Numbered from the stretch's first letter, positions 9,142-18,652 are shown. The stretch: DNA of 64,000 bases from JAYWDA01 sp043747555 (GCA_043747555.1 JAYTOY010000052.1:54717-118716), one strand, 5' to 3'. Translations and numbers: made by a program. Notes: generated by a model not told the origin, from the letters alone.

Positions 9142-10189
9142 AAAGACGGCAAATAACACAGCAAGTAAAATCACCACTTCCATCGTGGGAGCTAGGGGAT
9201 ACTCTGGGTTGGAGTTGAGCCGCCTCCTTTTAAGGCATCCGGCAGTTTCTTTGACCCATTGTTTTGCAACTAAACAATTTTCTCTGACAGACGACTTATT
9301 AGACTCAGGCGCGGAGAAAGTGATTTGTCTTCCTGATGATCAATTAATGGCGCACTTAACAGATGTTGTTTTCTTAGCAACGCCTGCAGAAGTCTCTTTG
9401 AAATTAGCTCCACCTATTTTAGCTGCTGGCAAAACAGTCATTGATCTCAGCGGCGCTTTTCGATTGAAAAATAATGATTACAATAAATGGTATAACTTTA
9501 ATCATACAGAGGCCGCGTATTTAGCTTCGGCAAATTATGGTTTGATGCCATTTGCAGGTCCCTTAAAAAAACAGAATCAATTGATTGCTAATCCAGGATG
9601 TTACGCATCTGCGATCAGTATGGCGTTAATCCCATTATTAAAAAGAAACCTTATTGAAACTAACAATATTGTGATTGATGCAAAATCGGGAACCACGGGC
9701 GCAGGACGAAAAGCTTCCGAAAACCTGTTATTTTCTGAAGCCAGCGAAAACTGCCTTCCCTATAAAGTCGGTCAGCATCAACATCTGCCGGAAGTTCAAG
9801 AAGCCATAGAGATGTTTTCTAATGTGACCATTGATCCTCATTTTTCAACGCATCTCTTGCCAGTTAAAAGAGGAATCATTGCTGGAATCTATGCCACAGC
9901 TAAAACGACAGACATCAATGTTATTGAAAAGGCGTTTGCTGAAGAGTACGTAAATTATGAACTTGTTCGCTTTGGACGTGAACTTCCAAAGCTTGCGAGT
10001 CTAACAAAAGTTGTGGGGACTCCCTACACTCATATTTCATATCAACTGGTCGGCCAAAAGCTTTACGTTTTTTCTGTGATCGACAATCTTTTGAAGGGGG
10101 CTGCAAGCCAAGCTGTAGAAAACTTAAACCGTTTTTTAGATTTGCCTTTGCAGTATGCTCTGGTAACCCCAACAAGTGTGGAGAGATAG
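9131..10189 (+). CDS. argC: N-acetyl-gamma-glutamyl-phosphate reductase
   Basis: NADPH-dependent reduction of N-acetylglutamyl phosphate, third step of arginine synthesis. SIVGARGYSGLELSRLL (residues 17-33) is the family's nucleotide-binding N-terminus, and IANPGCYAS carries the catalytic Cys157; GQHQHLPE holds the active-site histidine region. The 352 residues include about 15 extra at the N-terminus. Tandem ATG codons at 9131 and 9134 are the first starts, and there is no purine-rich ribosome binding site in front of them, so translation may begin on a leaderless or near-leaderless mRNA. First gene of argC-J-B-F-R. Confidence 0.95.
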   Translation: MMHKKTANNTASKITTSIVGARGYSGLELSRLLLRHPAVSLTHCFATKQFSLTDDLLDSGAEKVICLPDDQLMAHLTDVVFLATPAEVSLKLAPPILAAGKTVIDLSGAFRLKNNDYNKWYNFNHTEAAYLASANYGLMPFAGPLKKQNQLIANPGCYASAISMALIPLLKRNLIETNNIVIDAKSGTTGAGRKASENLLFSEASENCLPYKVGQHQHLPEVQEAIEMFSNVTIDPHFSTHLLPVKRGIIAGIYATAKTTDINVIEKAFAEEYVNYELVRFGRELPKLASLTKVVGTPYTHISYQLVGQKLYVFSVIDNLLKGAASQAVENLNRFLDLPLQYALVTPTSVER

Positions 10190-10194
10190 AAAAA

Positions 10195-11391
10195 ATGACT
10201 TTAGGCCCTGGACTGCACAGAACAGTACTTCCTTTAGGTTTTTTAGCCAGCGGTGTGAACTGTGGCGTTCGACGTTATCGTCCTGATATCGGTTTGATTT
10301 ATTCAGAAAAAGACTGTGTCGCGGCCGGCGTATTTACGTTAAATGAATTAAAAGCGGCTCCTGTTTTACACTGCCAAACAATTCTTCCTTCTGACAAAGT
10401 CAGAGCGATCGTGACAAATTCCGGACAGGCGAATGCTGCGACCGGAGCTTTAGGCACAAAAAATAATGACATGATGGCAGCGGCCATCGCAAAAGAATTA
10501 GGAATTCAAGCCAATCAAGTTTTAACCGCAAGCACCGGTGTGATCGGTCAGCATTTAGCCATCGAAAAAATCACAGCTTCCATTCCTGAATTGGTTGAAC
10601 GTGCAACAGACGTTGCTGAAAATTTTGCTTTAGCAATTTTGACCACTGACCTGGTTCCAAAAACCGTAATGACAACTGTGAAATTATCGCAAGGTGAAGT
10701 TCGCATCACTGGCATCTGCAAAGGTTCTGGGATGATTCATCCGAATATGGCCACAATGCTCGGTTATTTATTAACAGATCTAAAATTAACTCCGACTTTG
10801 TGCCAGTCGCTTTTAAAAGAAACGACAGACATGACATTTAATATGATCAGCGTCGACGGAGATTCATCGACAAACGATTGTGTTTTTATGATGGCCAGTG
10901 GTGCAACAAATGTTGAGCTAAAAACTGACGCTGATTTTAAAGCTTTTAAAGCAGAACTTTTAAATGTGTCTAAGGTGCTGGCACAATCTATTGCCGCAGA
11001 TGGTGAAGGGGCTAGCAAACTTTTAGAAGTAGAATTAGTCAATGCTCCAAATATGGAATTGGCTCGTCAAGCCGCCCGAGGCGTTACTTTAAGTCCGCTG
11101 ATAAAGACCGCCATGCACGGCGAAGATCCTAACTGGGGAAGAATTTTAGCCCGTCTTGGAGCTGAAAAAGTTCCCGCGGCGTCTTTAAATAAAATGGATT
11201 TACGAATCCAAGGGGAATTACTTTTTGAAAATGGCGCCCCGATCGAGTTCAATCGTGAACACGTTCGAGGACTTTTAAAACAACCAAAAATTCATATCTT
11301 GATTGATCTGAAGTCCGGCGTTGAAACTGCAACGGCTTGGGGCTGTGATCTTTCAAAAAAATATGTAGAGATCAATACGGAGTACTCATGA
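10195..11391 (+). CDS. argJ: bifunctional glutamate N-acetyltransferase / ornithine acetyltransferase
   Basis: Transfers the acetyl group from N-acetylornithine to glutamate, recycling it in the arginine pathway; many members also make N-acetylglutamate from acetyl-CoA. The autocleavage site is intact: KGSGMIHPNMATMLG, with Thr187 as the N-terminal nucleophile of the mature beta chain. The oxyanion-hole region TASTGVIG is near residues 111-118. At 398 residues it is full length. It lies 5 nt after argC and overlaps argB by ATGA. Its presence explains the absence of argE in the cluster; whether it is truly bifunctional cannot be read from sequence. Confidence 0.95.
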   Translation: MTLGPGLHRTVLPLGFLASGVNCGVRRYRPDIGLIYSEKDCVAAGVFTLNELKAAPVLHCQTILPSDKVRAIVTNSGQANAATGALGTKNNDMMAAAIAKELGIQANQVLTASTGVIGQHLAIEKITASIPELVERATDVAENFALAILTTDLVPKTVMTTVKLSQGEVRITGICKGSGMIHPNMATMLGYLLTDLKLTPTLCQSLLKETTDMTFNMISVDGDSSTNDCVFMMASGATNVELKTDADFKAFKAELLNVSKVLAQSIAADGEGASKLLEVELVNAPNMELARQAARGVTLSPLIKTAMHGEDPNWGRILARLGAEKVPAASLNKMDLRIQGELLFENGAPIEFNREHVRGLLKQPKIHILIDLKSGVETATAWGCDLSKKYVEINTEYS

Positions 11392-12230
11392 AATCATCAC
11401 GTGTATTAATCAAATTGGGTGGCGCTTCTTTACAGGACGAAAAAGTTCTTCACGTCGTGACCGAAGCTTTAAAGCAATATCGTAAATATGGCTATCAAGT
11501 CATTCTTGTCCATGGTGGCGGTCCTGCGATCAATGCAGAGCTGACTCGTCGAGGCATCGAATGGAATTTTATTAAAGGCCAGCGAGTTACAACTCCGGAT
11601 ATGATGGATGTAATTGAAGGCGTTTTATGTGGTGATATCAACCGTAAGCTGATCCGTCACTTAGGTTCTCAAGGACTTCCAGCGGTTGGATTTTCTGGCG
11701 CTGATGGAAAAACTTTATTGTGTAAGCAAGCTTCTGAAGAATTAGGCCAAGTCGGATCTATCCAAGAAGTGGCGGTCAAGTGGATCGAAGGATTACTTGC
11801 GCAACCAAATTCTCCGATTCCTGTCATTGCACCGATTGGTGTGGGTGAAAACGGTGAAGCTTATAATATCAATGCAGATTGGGCAGCGACTCACTTAGCG
11901 ACGGCTTTAAAGGCCGAGTACTTGGTGTTTTTAACGGATCAAAATGGCATTTGGAATACGCAAAAACAATTGGTCAGCCAAATGAGCCAGCACACTTTGG
12001 AAAACATGGTCGAAGACGAAGTTGTCACCGGCGGCATGTACACAAAAACATTAACTATCCTGCATGCCCTCCAAAAAGGCGTAAAAGCCGTTCGCGTGAT
12101 GAACGCACGGGATTCTTTGAACGGTCTTTGGAGTGATTACGTAGGAACTTGGTGTATGGCTGAAGAGGACGACGTTTATCAGTATGTTCCTTTTAATAAG
12201 GCCGAGGCCGTATCCTATGTTGCAGTTTAA
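11388..12230 (+). CDS. argB: acetylglutamate kinase
   Basis: Phosphorylates N-acetylglutamate, second step of arginine synthesis. Amino-acid kinase family motifs are clear: IKLGGAS at residues 8-14, LVHGGGPAIN near residues 40-49 and the YNINAD segment that binds the substrate. The 280-residue length is usual. It starts inside the argJ stop (ATGA), and its 3' end is overlapped by argF. An N-terminal helix of the arginine-sensitive hexameric type is not obvious, so feedback by arginine may differ. Confidence 0.95.
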   Translation: MKSSRVLIKLGGASLQDEKVLHVVTEALKQYRKYGYQVILVHGGGPAINAELTRRGIEWNFIKGQRVTTPDMMDVIEGVLCGDINRKLIRHLGSQGLPAVGFSGADGKTLLCKQASEELGQVGSIQEVAVKWIEGLLAQPNSPIPVIAPIGVGENGEAYNINADWAATHLATALKAEYLVFLTDQNGIWNTQKQLVSQMSQHTLENMVEDEVVTGGMYTKTLTILHALQKGVKAVRVMNARDSLNGLWSDYVGTWCMAEEDDVYQYVPFNKAEAVSYVAV

Positions 12231-13146
12231 GGCCCAGCATTTTTTAACAGGTGAAGAATTATCCAAGGCAGAAGTGTTAGAACTTTTGAAGATGGCCGAG
12301 TTTTTAAAAAAAACGCGGGGTCAAGAAAAGCAGAATGTTCTGAATCAAAAATCAATTGCGCTTATTTTTGAAAAGCCTTCTTTAAGAACTCGGTTAAGCT
12401 TTACGGTCGGCATTCAAGAATTAGGTGGAACGTCGATTGAACTTTCAAGCCAACAGAAAAAAAACGAAGACCCCGAAGATGAAATCCGCGTGCTTCAAGG
12501 CATGGTTCACGGCGTGATGCTAAGGACTTTTAAACACGAAACCTTAGAACGTATGGTTTCAAAATCTAAAATACCCGTGATCAATGGATTGTCGGATTCC
12601 CATCATCCATGCCAGGCCTTAGCTGATCTACAAACCTTGCTGCAAAGATTTGGTAAGCTTCAAGGTTTAAAATTATCTTATATTGGTGACGGAAATAACG
12701 TCCTTCATTCTTTACTTTTAATGGCGCCTTTTGTGGGTGTTGATGTGCACTATGCCTGTCCCGAAGGTTATCAGCCAGATAAAGAAATTCTAAAGAGAGC
12801 GCAAGCTCGGGCTAAAACAGGCGGCGCTCAGATTAAAAAATTCGCAAGCCCCGCGGAAGCGGTGACTGGTGTTGATGCCATCTACACAGATGTCTGGACG
12901 AGCATGGGTTTTGAGAAAGAAAATGAAGTTCGCAGGAAAGATTTTGAAGGCTATCAAGTGAATAAAAATTTATTATCCAAAGCTCAAGCTCAGGCGATTG
13001 TTCTGCACTGCTTGCCCATGATCAAAGGCGAAGAAATCACCGCTGACGTTGTTGAATTACCAAATTCTGCACTTTTCGAGCAAGCCGAAAATCGCCTGCA
13101 CGCTCAGAAAGCTTTAATGATCGGACTTTTTAATGGCCGTCACTGA
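12217..13146 (+). CDS. argF: ornithine carbamoyltransferase
   Basis: Converts ornithine and carbamoyl phosphate to citrulline. The carbamoyl-phosphate loop reads PSLRTR (residues 54-59) where STRTR is most common, then HPCQALAD (130-137), the ornithine-binding SMG (229-231) and HCLP (264-267). SMG and HCLP favour ornithine over N-acetylornithine as substrate. I chose the ATG at 12217, with GAGG 9 nt upstream, inside the end of argB; an upstream ATG at 12184 would add 11 unlikely residues. Length is 309 residues. The stop overlaps the start of argR by 14 nt. Confidence 0.94.
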   Translation: MLQFKAQHFLTGEELSKAEVLELLKMAEFLKKTRGQEKQNVLNQKSIALIFEKPSLRTRLSFTVGIQELGGTSIELSSQQKKNEDPEDEIRVLQGMVHGVMLRTFKHETLERMVSKSKIPVINGLSDSHHPCQALADLQTLLQRFGKLQGLKLSYIGDGNNVLHSLLLMAPFVGVDVHYACPEGYQPDKEILKRAQARAKTGGAQIKKFASPAEAVTGVDAIYTDVWTSMGFEKENEVRRKDFEGYQVNKNLLSKAQAQAIVLHCLPMIKGEEITADVVELPNSALFEQAENRLHAQKALMIGLFNGRH

Positions 13147-13588
13147 TGCTCGTCAGCGAATCACGGTGTTGCGAAAACTTCTAGCGGACGGAAAAATTTC
13201 TACGCAGGAAGAGCTAGCTGACGAATTGCGACGGCAAAAGTTTGATATCACTCAAAGCACAATTTCAAGAGACTTACGGCGTTTAGGCGCTGTTAAAACA
13301 GTCGATCCAACAGGCAGTACTGTCTACCGGTTGTCGCAAGATCTATCAGCCAGTGCACCCATTTTTGTTTCAAGTTTGAAGCATCTGCTGATTGATATTA
13401 CTCATAACGATTCAATCATTGTCATTCACACGGCCGCGGGCTCTGCAAACTTGGTGGCCAGGCATTTAGATCAAATCCGACCTGTCGGTATTTTAGGCAC
13501 GATTGCAGGTGACGATACGATTTTTGTAGCGCCCATTTCGACTTTAAAAATTCCTGAAATTATTAAGAAAATTTACGATTCAATGTAG
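13133..13588 (+). CDS. argR: arginine repressor ArgR
   Basis: A 151-residue regulator with an N-terminal winged helix (SQSTISRDLRRLGAVK recognition region, about residues 41-56) and a C-terminal arginine-binding and oligomerisation domain ending in GTIAGDDTIFV. The GTIAGDDT loop, whose aspartates bind arginine, is intact, so it should sense arginine as a hexamer. It is the last gene of argCJBFR and overlaps argF, so it is probably autoregulated through the ARG-box-like sites upstream of argC. It may also control argG-argH on the other side. Confidence 0.95.
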   Translation: MAVTDARQRITVLRKLLADGKISTQEELADELRRQKFDITQSTISRDLRRLGAVKTVDPTGSTVYRLSQDLSASAPIFVSSLKHLLIDITHNDSIIVIHTAAGSANLVARHLDQIRPVGILGTIAGDDTIFVAPISTLKIPEIIKKIYDSM

Positions 13589-13663
13589 GTCAGGCCTCAC
13601 AGATGGCCCGATTCCAGTATCACTGCTTGCCTGTTCCCAGCAACAGTGGCAGCCTCGGGACCT

Positions 13664-15022
13664 ATGATGAAAGCCCTTTTGGTTGGTGTTCAACTTCCAC
13701 AAATTTCAACTGAAGACCATAAAGCCTCTTTGCAAGAGCTGGGCAGATTAGCGACCACTTTAGGTTATGAGGTCGTCGGTGAACTTTCGCAAAGGCGAAA
13801 TTCCGATCGCGGCGCCAATGTTTTGGGAGATGGGCGCCTTAAAGTTTTAGCTGAGTGGACGGGTGGAACGGGTGTTGTTGCATCAATGGTGCAACATAAA
13901 AAGTCTAAAGCCGCACTTAAATTTGCTAGCAACCAAGAACCTGCTGAAGATGACTTTGTAAACCCAGAAGATTCAGACGCACTGGCCGCTCCTAAAGAAA
14001 AAGCGGATATTATCATTTTTGATTGTGATTTGTCCCCATCGCAATTGCGAAATGTAGAAAGTGCCACAGGCGTCAAAGTTTTAGATCGCACAGGTGTGAT
14101 TATTGAAATATTCAGCCGACATGCGCGGACAAAATCAGCGCGCCTGCAAGTTGAAATTGCAAGGCTCACTTATGTCGCCCCAAGACTTCGTGAAACCGGT
14201 GCAGGAAACGATCAGCAGGGTGGGGGCGGTAAAGGTTCCGGTGAAACAAATTTAGAACTTGATAAGCGGCATATCCGAGATCGAATTAAAGAATTAAAGA
14301 CAGAACTTAATTCCATTCAAAATGAACACCTAATTAGAAGAGCCAAACGCGATCAAGAAATTTCTGTGGCCTTAGTTGGATACACCAATGCTGGGAAATC
14401 GTCTTTAATGCGAGCCATGACCGGCAGTGACGTTTTAGTTGCTGATAAATTATTTGCGACGCTTGATACAACTGTTCGGCCCTTGGCACCAGAAACAATG
14501 CCTAAAATTCTTTTATCCGATACGGTCGGATTTATTAAAAAACTTCCGCACGATCTAGTGGCTTCCTTTAGATCAACTTTAGATGAAGCTTTAAATGCTT
14601 CTTTACTACTGTTTGTTGTTGATGCTTCGGACACCACCTTTCGCTCGCAGTTAGAAGTAACAAGGCAGGTTTTAAGTGAAGTCGGAGCGACAGAAGTTCC
14701 TAGTTTTTTAATTTTAAATAAAAGAGATCGACTGACGCCCGATCAAATTCAAGCTCTAAAAATCGAATATCCAGAGGCGATTTTATTTTCAACTCGAAGC
14801 CCTGAAGACTTAAGTGGTTTACGGCAGCGACTGATTGATAATTTTGAAAGCGATATGAAGGATGAAAATCTTTATATCCCGTACACAAATAAAGGTGCGA
14901 TTGGAGAAATCAGAGGACAGATGCGGGTTTTAAGTGAGTCCTATAATGAAAAAGGAACCACTTTTAAAGTCAGAGCATCGGCTGAGGCTCTGACTCGCTT
15001 AAGAAAAAAGTTTTCTATCTAA
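13664..15022 (+). CDS. hflX: GTPase HflX
   Basis: Ribosome-associated GTPase that splits or rescues stalled ribosomes. The N-terminal domain (about residues 1-170) carries the glycine-rich QQGGGGKGSGET loop and a charged helix, then the G domain with GYTNAGKSS (G1), DTVGFIKKLPHDLV (G3, an HflX hallmark) and NKRD (G4). There is an acidic insert around residues 88-108. The start is the ATG at 13664 or 13667, just after CGGGA; a GTG at 13646 lies in the same frame but has no ribosome binding site. The gene runs convergently into the MFS gene with a gap of 5 nt. Confidence 0.94.
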   Translation: MMKALLVGVQLPQISTEDHKASLQELGRLATTLGYEVVGELSQRRNSDRGANVLGDGRLKVLAEWTGGTGVVASMVQHKKSKAALKFASNQEPAEDDFVNPEDSDALAAPKEKADIIIFDCDLSPSQLRNVESATGVKVLDRTGVIIEIFSRHARTKSARLQVEIARLTYVAPRLRETGAGNDQQGGGGKGSGETNLELDKRHIRDRIKELKTELNSIQNEHLIRRAKRDQEISVALVGYTNAGKSSLMRAMTGSDVLVADKLFATLDTTVRPLAPETMPKILLSDTVGFIKKLPHDLVASFRSTLDEALNASLLLFVVDASDTTFRSQLEVTRQVLSEVGATEVPSFLILNKRDRLTPDQIQALKIEYPEAILFSTRSPEDLSGLRQRLIDNFESDMKDENLYIPYTNKGAIGEIRGQMRVLSESYNEKGTTFKVRASAEALTRLRKKFSI

Positions 15023-15027
15023 CTTAA

Positions 15028-16512
15028 TTAGTTTTTATCCATCACAGTTTTTACTTTTTCGACTTCTGCTAAATACTTTCTAGTGGCTTCAGGAAGCGTC
15101 TTCCAAAGTCTGATGGCAAAGAAAAGTCCAAGCAAAGTGAAGGGTAGTAAAAAGCTTGGCCAGTAAATCCAAGTTTCTTTAGTGAGTAATCCGCCTAAAG
15201 CGAATTCTTGAAATGAAGATCCTAATTTAGAAAATCCATCAGCGACACCAGTGGCTGTTGCAGCTTCTCTGCGGCCTCCAAAATCCGCTGTGGCTGTGCC
15301 TGACATGATCGAGTGAACGCCGATCACGGCCATCATAATCACTAAAGCGCTGATTCCTGTGATATACGGATGGCTTGAGATAGAGAAAAACATAAACACA
15401 ATAGCTACGAACATCACGCCTTGTAAGAGACCTGCAACAGGCGCTCTGCGGGATTGGAAATATTTGTCAGAAACAGATCCCGCAATAAATGCACCCAAAA
15501 TCCCTGTTGCGGCAGCCCACAGTCCCCAATTTGCAATAATAGTATCAACACCCAGCCCGGTGTCTTTGGCGTAAAGGCGATACCACTTCATCACTCCATC
15601 TCTTAAAATCCCAGAGGTAAATTCAATTGCGCCGATCATAAGAATAATACGATTTGAAAAAACAGATTTTAAAATCTGCAGCCAACCACTGACAGTGGAA
15701 TCATGAAGACCATGGGACGCATCATGAGTTTCAAATCTTTCGAAGCCAGCTTCATCGGGTGAGTCTTTAATCAAAACAACATCAATCAAACACCAGATTA
15801 GGAGAAATCCAGCCGGAATGTAAAAGGCCAACCAAAATGCAGAAATTTGCGCATCCTGCAGTGCAAATAAATTTTGCATCACGTCCTTGAAGGCTGAAGG
15901 GTCCGTTGATCGGGCCGATGGCGGGCTCACTCGCACAGCTTTTATAATGGCTTCAGTCCAATCAAACGAGAAATAAACCCCAAGGGAAATTAAAGTTCCA
16001 AAAATAGCACCGAAGGTTCCACGTTCACGAACATGAAACCAATAAGATTTTACTTTGATTGTCGAAATGGCACCAAAGCTTTGAAAAAACATATTGCAGG
16101 AATAAAGAAGAGTGAGCGCCAGCACAATATTCAACGAATTTTTATCGTGCATGTAAACGTAAAGGGCCCAGCCCATTAAAATATTAAAAATTGCAGCGCC
16201 AAGGCTGCCTAAAATCATTCCTTTTTTTCCGCCGAGTTTATCGATTAGAGGACCAGAAAGAAAAAGTGAAAGCGCATAGATAAAAAAGCCCCATCCAGAA
16301 ATCTGACTTTTTTCAGCTTTGGTGATCACTTCTGCGGTTGCTAAAGAATCCAGATTATAGCGAGCCATGTACATAAAGGAATAAGTCATTCCTAGAGGAA
16401 ACCAGCTTAAGAACCTTTTCCACATAAATTGCTTGCTGTGTTTAAGTGGATTTTTTAAAAAATAAAGAGTGATTACGTAAGTCAGTAGTCCTGAGACGAT
16501 AAGTAACTGCAT
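15028..16512 (-). CDS. MFS transporter, organophosphate:phosphate antiporter-like
   Basis: A 494-residue protein with about 12 membrane segments. The opening WFPLGMTYSFMYMARYNLDS resembles the OPA family (GlpT, UhpT and relatives), which exchange phosphate for glycerol-3-phosphate or hexose phosphates. The motif-A-like loop GPLIDKLGGKKG follows the second segment. A longer soluble loop sits between residues about 190 and 275. The substrate cannot be read from sequence; a phosphorylated sugar or glycerol is plausible. A terminator-like hairpin from the upstream gene lies just before it, so it probably has its own promoter. Confidence 0.8.
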   Translation of the reverse strand: MQLLIVSGLLTYVITLYFLKNPLKHSKQFMWKRFLSWFPLGMTYSFMYMARYNLDSLATAEVITKAEKSQISGWGFFIYALSLFLSGPLIDKLGGKKGMILGSLGAAIFNILMGWALYVYMHDKNSLNIVLALTLLYSCNMFFQSFGAISTIKVKSYWFHVRERGTFGAIFGTLISLGVYFSFDWTEAIIKAVRVSPPSARSTDPSAFKDVMQNLFALQDAQISAFWLAFYIPAGFLLIWCLIDVVLIKDSPDEAGFERFETHDASHGLHDSTVSGWLQILKSVFSNRIILMIGAIEFTSGILRDGVMKWYRLYAKDTGLGVDTIIANWGLWAAATGILGAFIAGSVSDKYFQSRRAPVAGLLQGVMFVAIVFMFFSISSHPYITGISALVIMMAVIGVHSIMSGTATADFGGRREAATATGVADGFSKLGSSFQEFALGGLLTKETWIYWPSFLLPFTLLGLFFAIRLWKTLPEATRKYLAEVEKVKTVMDKN

Positions 16513-16526
16513 AAACCCTCATTGAA

Positions 16527-16554
16527 AATACGGGGAATAAACTTTCCCCGTATT
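16527..16554 (-). terminator. candidate intrinsic terminator of the 106-residue membrane protein gene
   Basis: AATACGGGGA and TCCCCGTATT form a perfect 10-bp stem with an 8-nt loop. On the minus strand, downstream of the gene ending at 16621, the 3' arm runs into TTTTC. The T-run is short, but the stem is strong and the position between two minus-strand genes fits termination. Confidence 0.65.
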
Positions 16555-16620
16555 CCAAAAGGTTTTGCAGGTTAGGTGATGCAAGGCAAGCCCAAAATGG
16601 GTTTGAAAATAAGTTTGTTA

Positions 16621-16941
16621 TCAGTGAAAGGACGCTTCAGGCTTGCTGGTATGATCATTTCCTTCTAATTTCACCAGTTTATTGTAAATGCCTATCAGCA
16701 TAAAGCTTGGCACCCAAAGGCCTACGAAATTTGCTAATGCCTTCCGCTCTGTAAATGCGGCGATTGATGCAGATAAAGCCATACTTCCCAAAGCTAAGGA
16801 AAGATAACCGATTGAGGGAATTTTCGCGGTGACGTTTTCAACCCGCTTAGTGATCTCGCCTTCAGTTGCTTTTGGTTTTGAAGATGAATTATTTGTAGAA
16901 CCGTATGTCGGGGTTGTTCCATAAGTATTTGTTGAATCCAT
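16621..16941 (-). CDS. small membrane protein of unknown function
   Basis: I do not recognise this 106-residue protein. It has a Ser/Thr/Gly/Tyr-rich N-terminal tail (about residues 1-25), a short charged segment, and two hydrophobic stretches (about 44-63 and 71-87), then a charged C-terminus ending in histidine-containing residues. A strong AGGAGG ribosome binding site precedes the ATG, which supports a real and well-translated gene. It is monocistronic by appearance, with a hairpin terminator behind it. Confidence 0.75.
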   Translation of the reverse strand: MDSTNTYGTTPTYGSTNNSSSKPKATEGEITKRVENVTAKIPSIGYLSLALGSMALSASIAAFTERKALANFVGLWVPSFMLIGIYNKLVKLEGNDHTSKPEASFH

Positions 16942-17081
16942 TGTGACCTCCTAGATCGCCACGTGCAATTGCAACGTCGGGGCCAACTGTGAAGTCGCTG
17001 ATAATCCCAGGAAAAATAAAATTATCATTGTTTGAGGCAAAAATCCTTTGAATAAGTTCTCAGATGGGTCTGCTTAATGAC

Positions 17082-17110
17082 AAGCTGGGGTGAACAACTC
17101 ACCCCAGCTT
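17082..17110 (-). terminator. strong hairpin downstream of the DUF4360 gene
   Basis: AAGCTGGGGTGA (17082-17093) and its exact complement (17099-17110) form a perfect 12-bp stem with a 5-nt loop, beginning 11 nt past the stop of the minus-strand DUF4360 gene. No clear T-run follows on that strand, so it is either a non-canonical terminator or an mRNA 3'-end stabilising stem. Confidence 0.6.
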
Positions 17111-17121
17111 TCGTTGACACT

Positions 17122-17718
17122 TTAGTTACAGCGTCTCCACTGGATATGATAAATAAGTCCTGAAGATACATCGGCTGAATCGACGATTCCCATGGCTTGC
17201 TCGTTGTAGCGATTAGACTGAGTCATCATTGAAGAATTGATCCTCAAGGTGACGCTTTGTCCGCAAGGGGCCCACACTAAAGTGGACGCGACTAAATTAT
17301 CAGTCAAAGTAAAGTCCCGGTTAGATGGACCTGTGAATGTTCGAGAAATTGTTGGGCCTCTCACTCCAGCCCAAAAATATTCGGCATTAAACCGATTCAT
17401 CCCGCCAGCAGGGATAATATTGGCCCCGCGATAATCCACTGCGAAGACCGCCACGCTATAGCCCTGTGGCACGTGCACCGGAATCCCAAGGGCACAAGAT
17501 TTTCGATCATACCTACGACCCGTTTGACCGCCGGCCTCAGCGACGTAATTATCAAATAGAATTGAGACAGTATCTTCATTCGGTGACAAGACCGCACTTG
17601 CCGTTCCAGCTGGACAACCTGTCCCGCCGTATTCAGGGGTGCCTAAACGTAGCCCTGTGGCGTGAGCTTGTGCCACCATTAAAAAGCCAAACATAACTGC
17701 CAATAACCGAGTTCCCAT
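17122..17718 (-). CDS. DUF4360 family secreted protein
   Basis: A 198-residue secreted protein. Residues 1-22 form a signal peptide ending AQAHA. The mature part has the DUF4360 pattern: YGGTGCPAGTASAVLSPN, then ILFDNYVAEAGG, RKSCALGIPVHVPQGYS and VFAVDYRGA, with cysteines that are probably paired. The function of the family is unknown; members are small exported proteins of fungi and bacteria, common in predatory and myxobacterial genomes. The start is the ATG at 17718 with AGGGGGA upstream; the frame extends 21 codons further without support. A small CCACTT/AAGTGG hairpin (17745-17759) lies in the leader. Confidence 0.82.
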   Translation of the reverse strand: MGTRLLAVMFGFLMVAQAHATGLRLGTPEYGGTGCPAGTASAVLSPNEDTVSILFDNYVAEAGGQTGRRYDRKSCALGIPVHVPQGYSVAVFAVDYRGANIIPAGGMNRFNAEYFWAGVRGPTISRTFTGPSNRDFTLTDNLVASTLVWAPCGQSVTLRINSSMMTQSNRYNEQAMGIVDSADVSSGLIYHIQWRRCN

Positions 17719-17998
17719 TGATATCCCCCTTAAGTTTAGAAGTGCCACTTCCGAAGTGGTTTTAACTTCGTTGAGGATCACTAAAGCAAAGACTCGGCCA
17801 AAGTCTTCGGTGTCACTTTGTCACTTTCAAAAAATAAAAATCAGTTCAGTTAATTGGACGTTATTGCAAGGGTTTAAGTAGAAAAATGAAAGTCGGTTCG
17901 CAAATTTAATTTTTTTAAAATAGAATTTGCTAAACCGTTTTTATTTTCAATAAAAAACTTCAGTGACAATTTGCCAAATAAATTAACCAGGTAGAAAG

Positions 17999-18460
17999 TT
18001 ATTTTAAGGCCGCATGAAAAGCATCTAACGGTGAGTAAGCCGAGAAAGTATAGTTATAATCTCCACGCAAAGCTTTCAGCGCATTTCTTTCCGCGTCAAT
18101 TTCCTGAGCAGTTCGAAAACCAAAAGTTCGAAATATTTCAAATGGAGGACTCCATCCAGTCAATGCATATTGCATTAAAAAACCGCCCACGGCGGCGGGC
18201 ATAAGATAATATTTTTTGTGCACTGTCTTTGCCAAAGCCAGGCCGCCTAAAAAAACAAGAGCTGCATGGGCCATCAAAGCTCGGTCGATGCTCCATTCGG
18301 ATTCGACGCGAAGAAGCCGTTTGTCTACTTGTACGGGATCAAAGCCGATCTTTTGAAGGCGGTGAGTTGTTTTTAAATAATTTCGTTTCGTCATGAATTC
18401 TGACCGCAGAGCAATAGATTGTCTTATTTTGGAAAGTATCGGAATAGTTTGAAGGGGCAT
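17999..18460 (-). CDS. membrane protein, DUF2892-like
   Basis: A 153-residue protein with a basic N-terminal third and two hydrophobic segments (about residues 62-78 and 86-101). SIDRALMAHAALVFLG followed by a GWSPPFEIFRTFGFRT stretch resembles the DUF2892 inner-membrane domain, in which a conserved Gly-x-x-Pro stretch follows the second helix. The similarity is by eye and weak, and the function is unknown. A clear AAAGGAGA ribosome binding site fixes the start. It is read away from the PuuD-like gene. Confidence 0.6.
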   Translation of the reverse strand: MPLQTIPILSKIRQSIALRSEFMTKRNYLKTTHRLQKIGFDPVQVDKRLLRVESEWSIDRALMAHAALVFLGGLALAKTVHKKYYLMPAAVGGFLMQYALTGWSPPFEIFRTFGFRTAQEIDAERNALKALRGDYNYTFSAYSPLDAFHAALK

Positions 18461-18652
18461 ATCTTCTCCTTTGAAGGCTCATTCTATTTGTGAAGCAAGA
18501 TCTGCTCCAAAAAGGTCACGCCCAAAGATCATGCTAAGGGCCATGATTTAACGCTCGATTTCAGAAACTGGATCATTGATTGACGGACCTTGTCGTTTAA
18601 GTTTCTCTTAAAGCGATAGAAGATTGTATTTAACTAATTGTGGGAGATTCAT

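Noticed and set aside
12217..13146. argF might be N-acetylornithine carbamoyltransferase because of PSLRTR
   Set aside because: The SMG and HCLP motifs and argJ in the operon point to ornithine as substrate.
13602..13700. alternative short frame starting ATG at 13602 before hflX
   Set aside because: It runs out of frame into hflX, has no domain and ends quickly.
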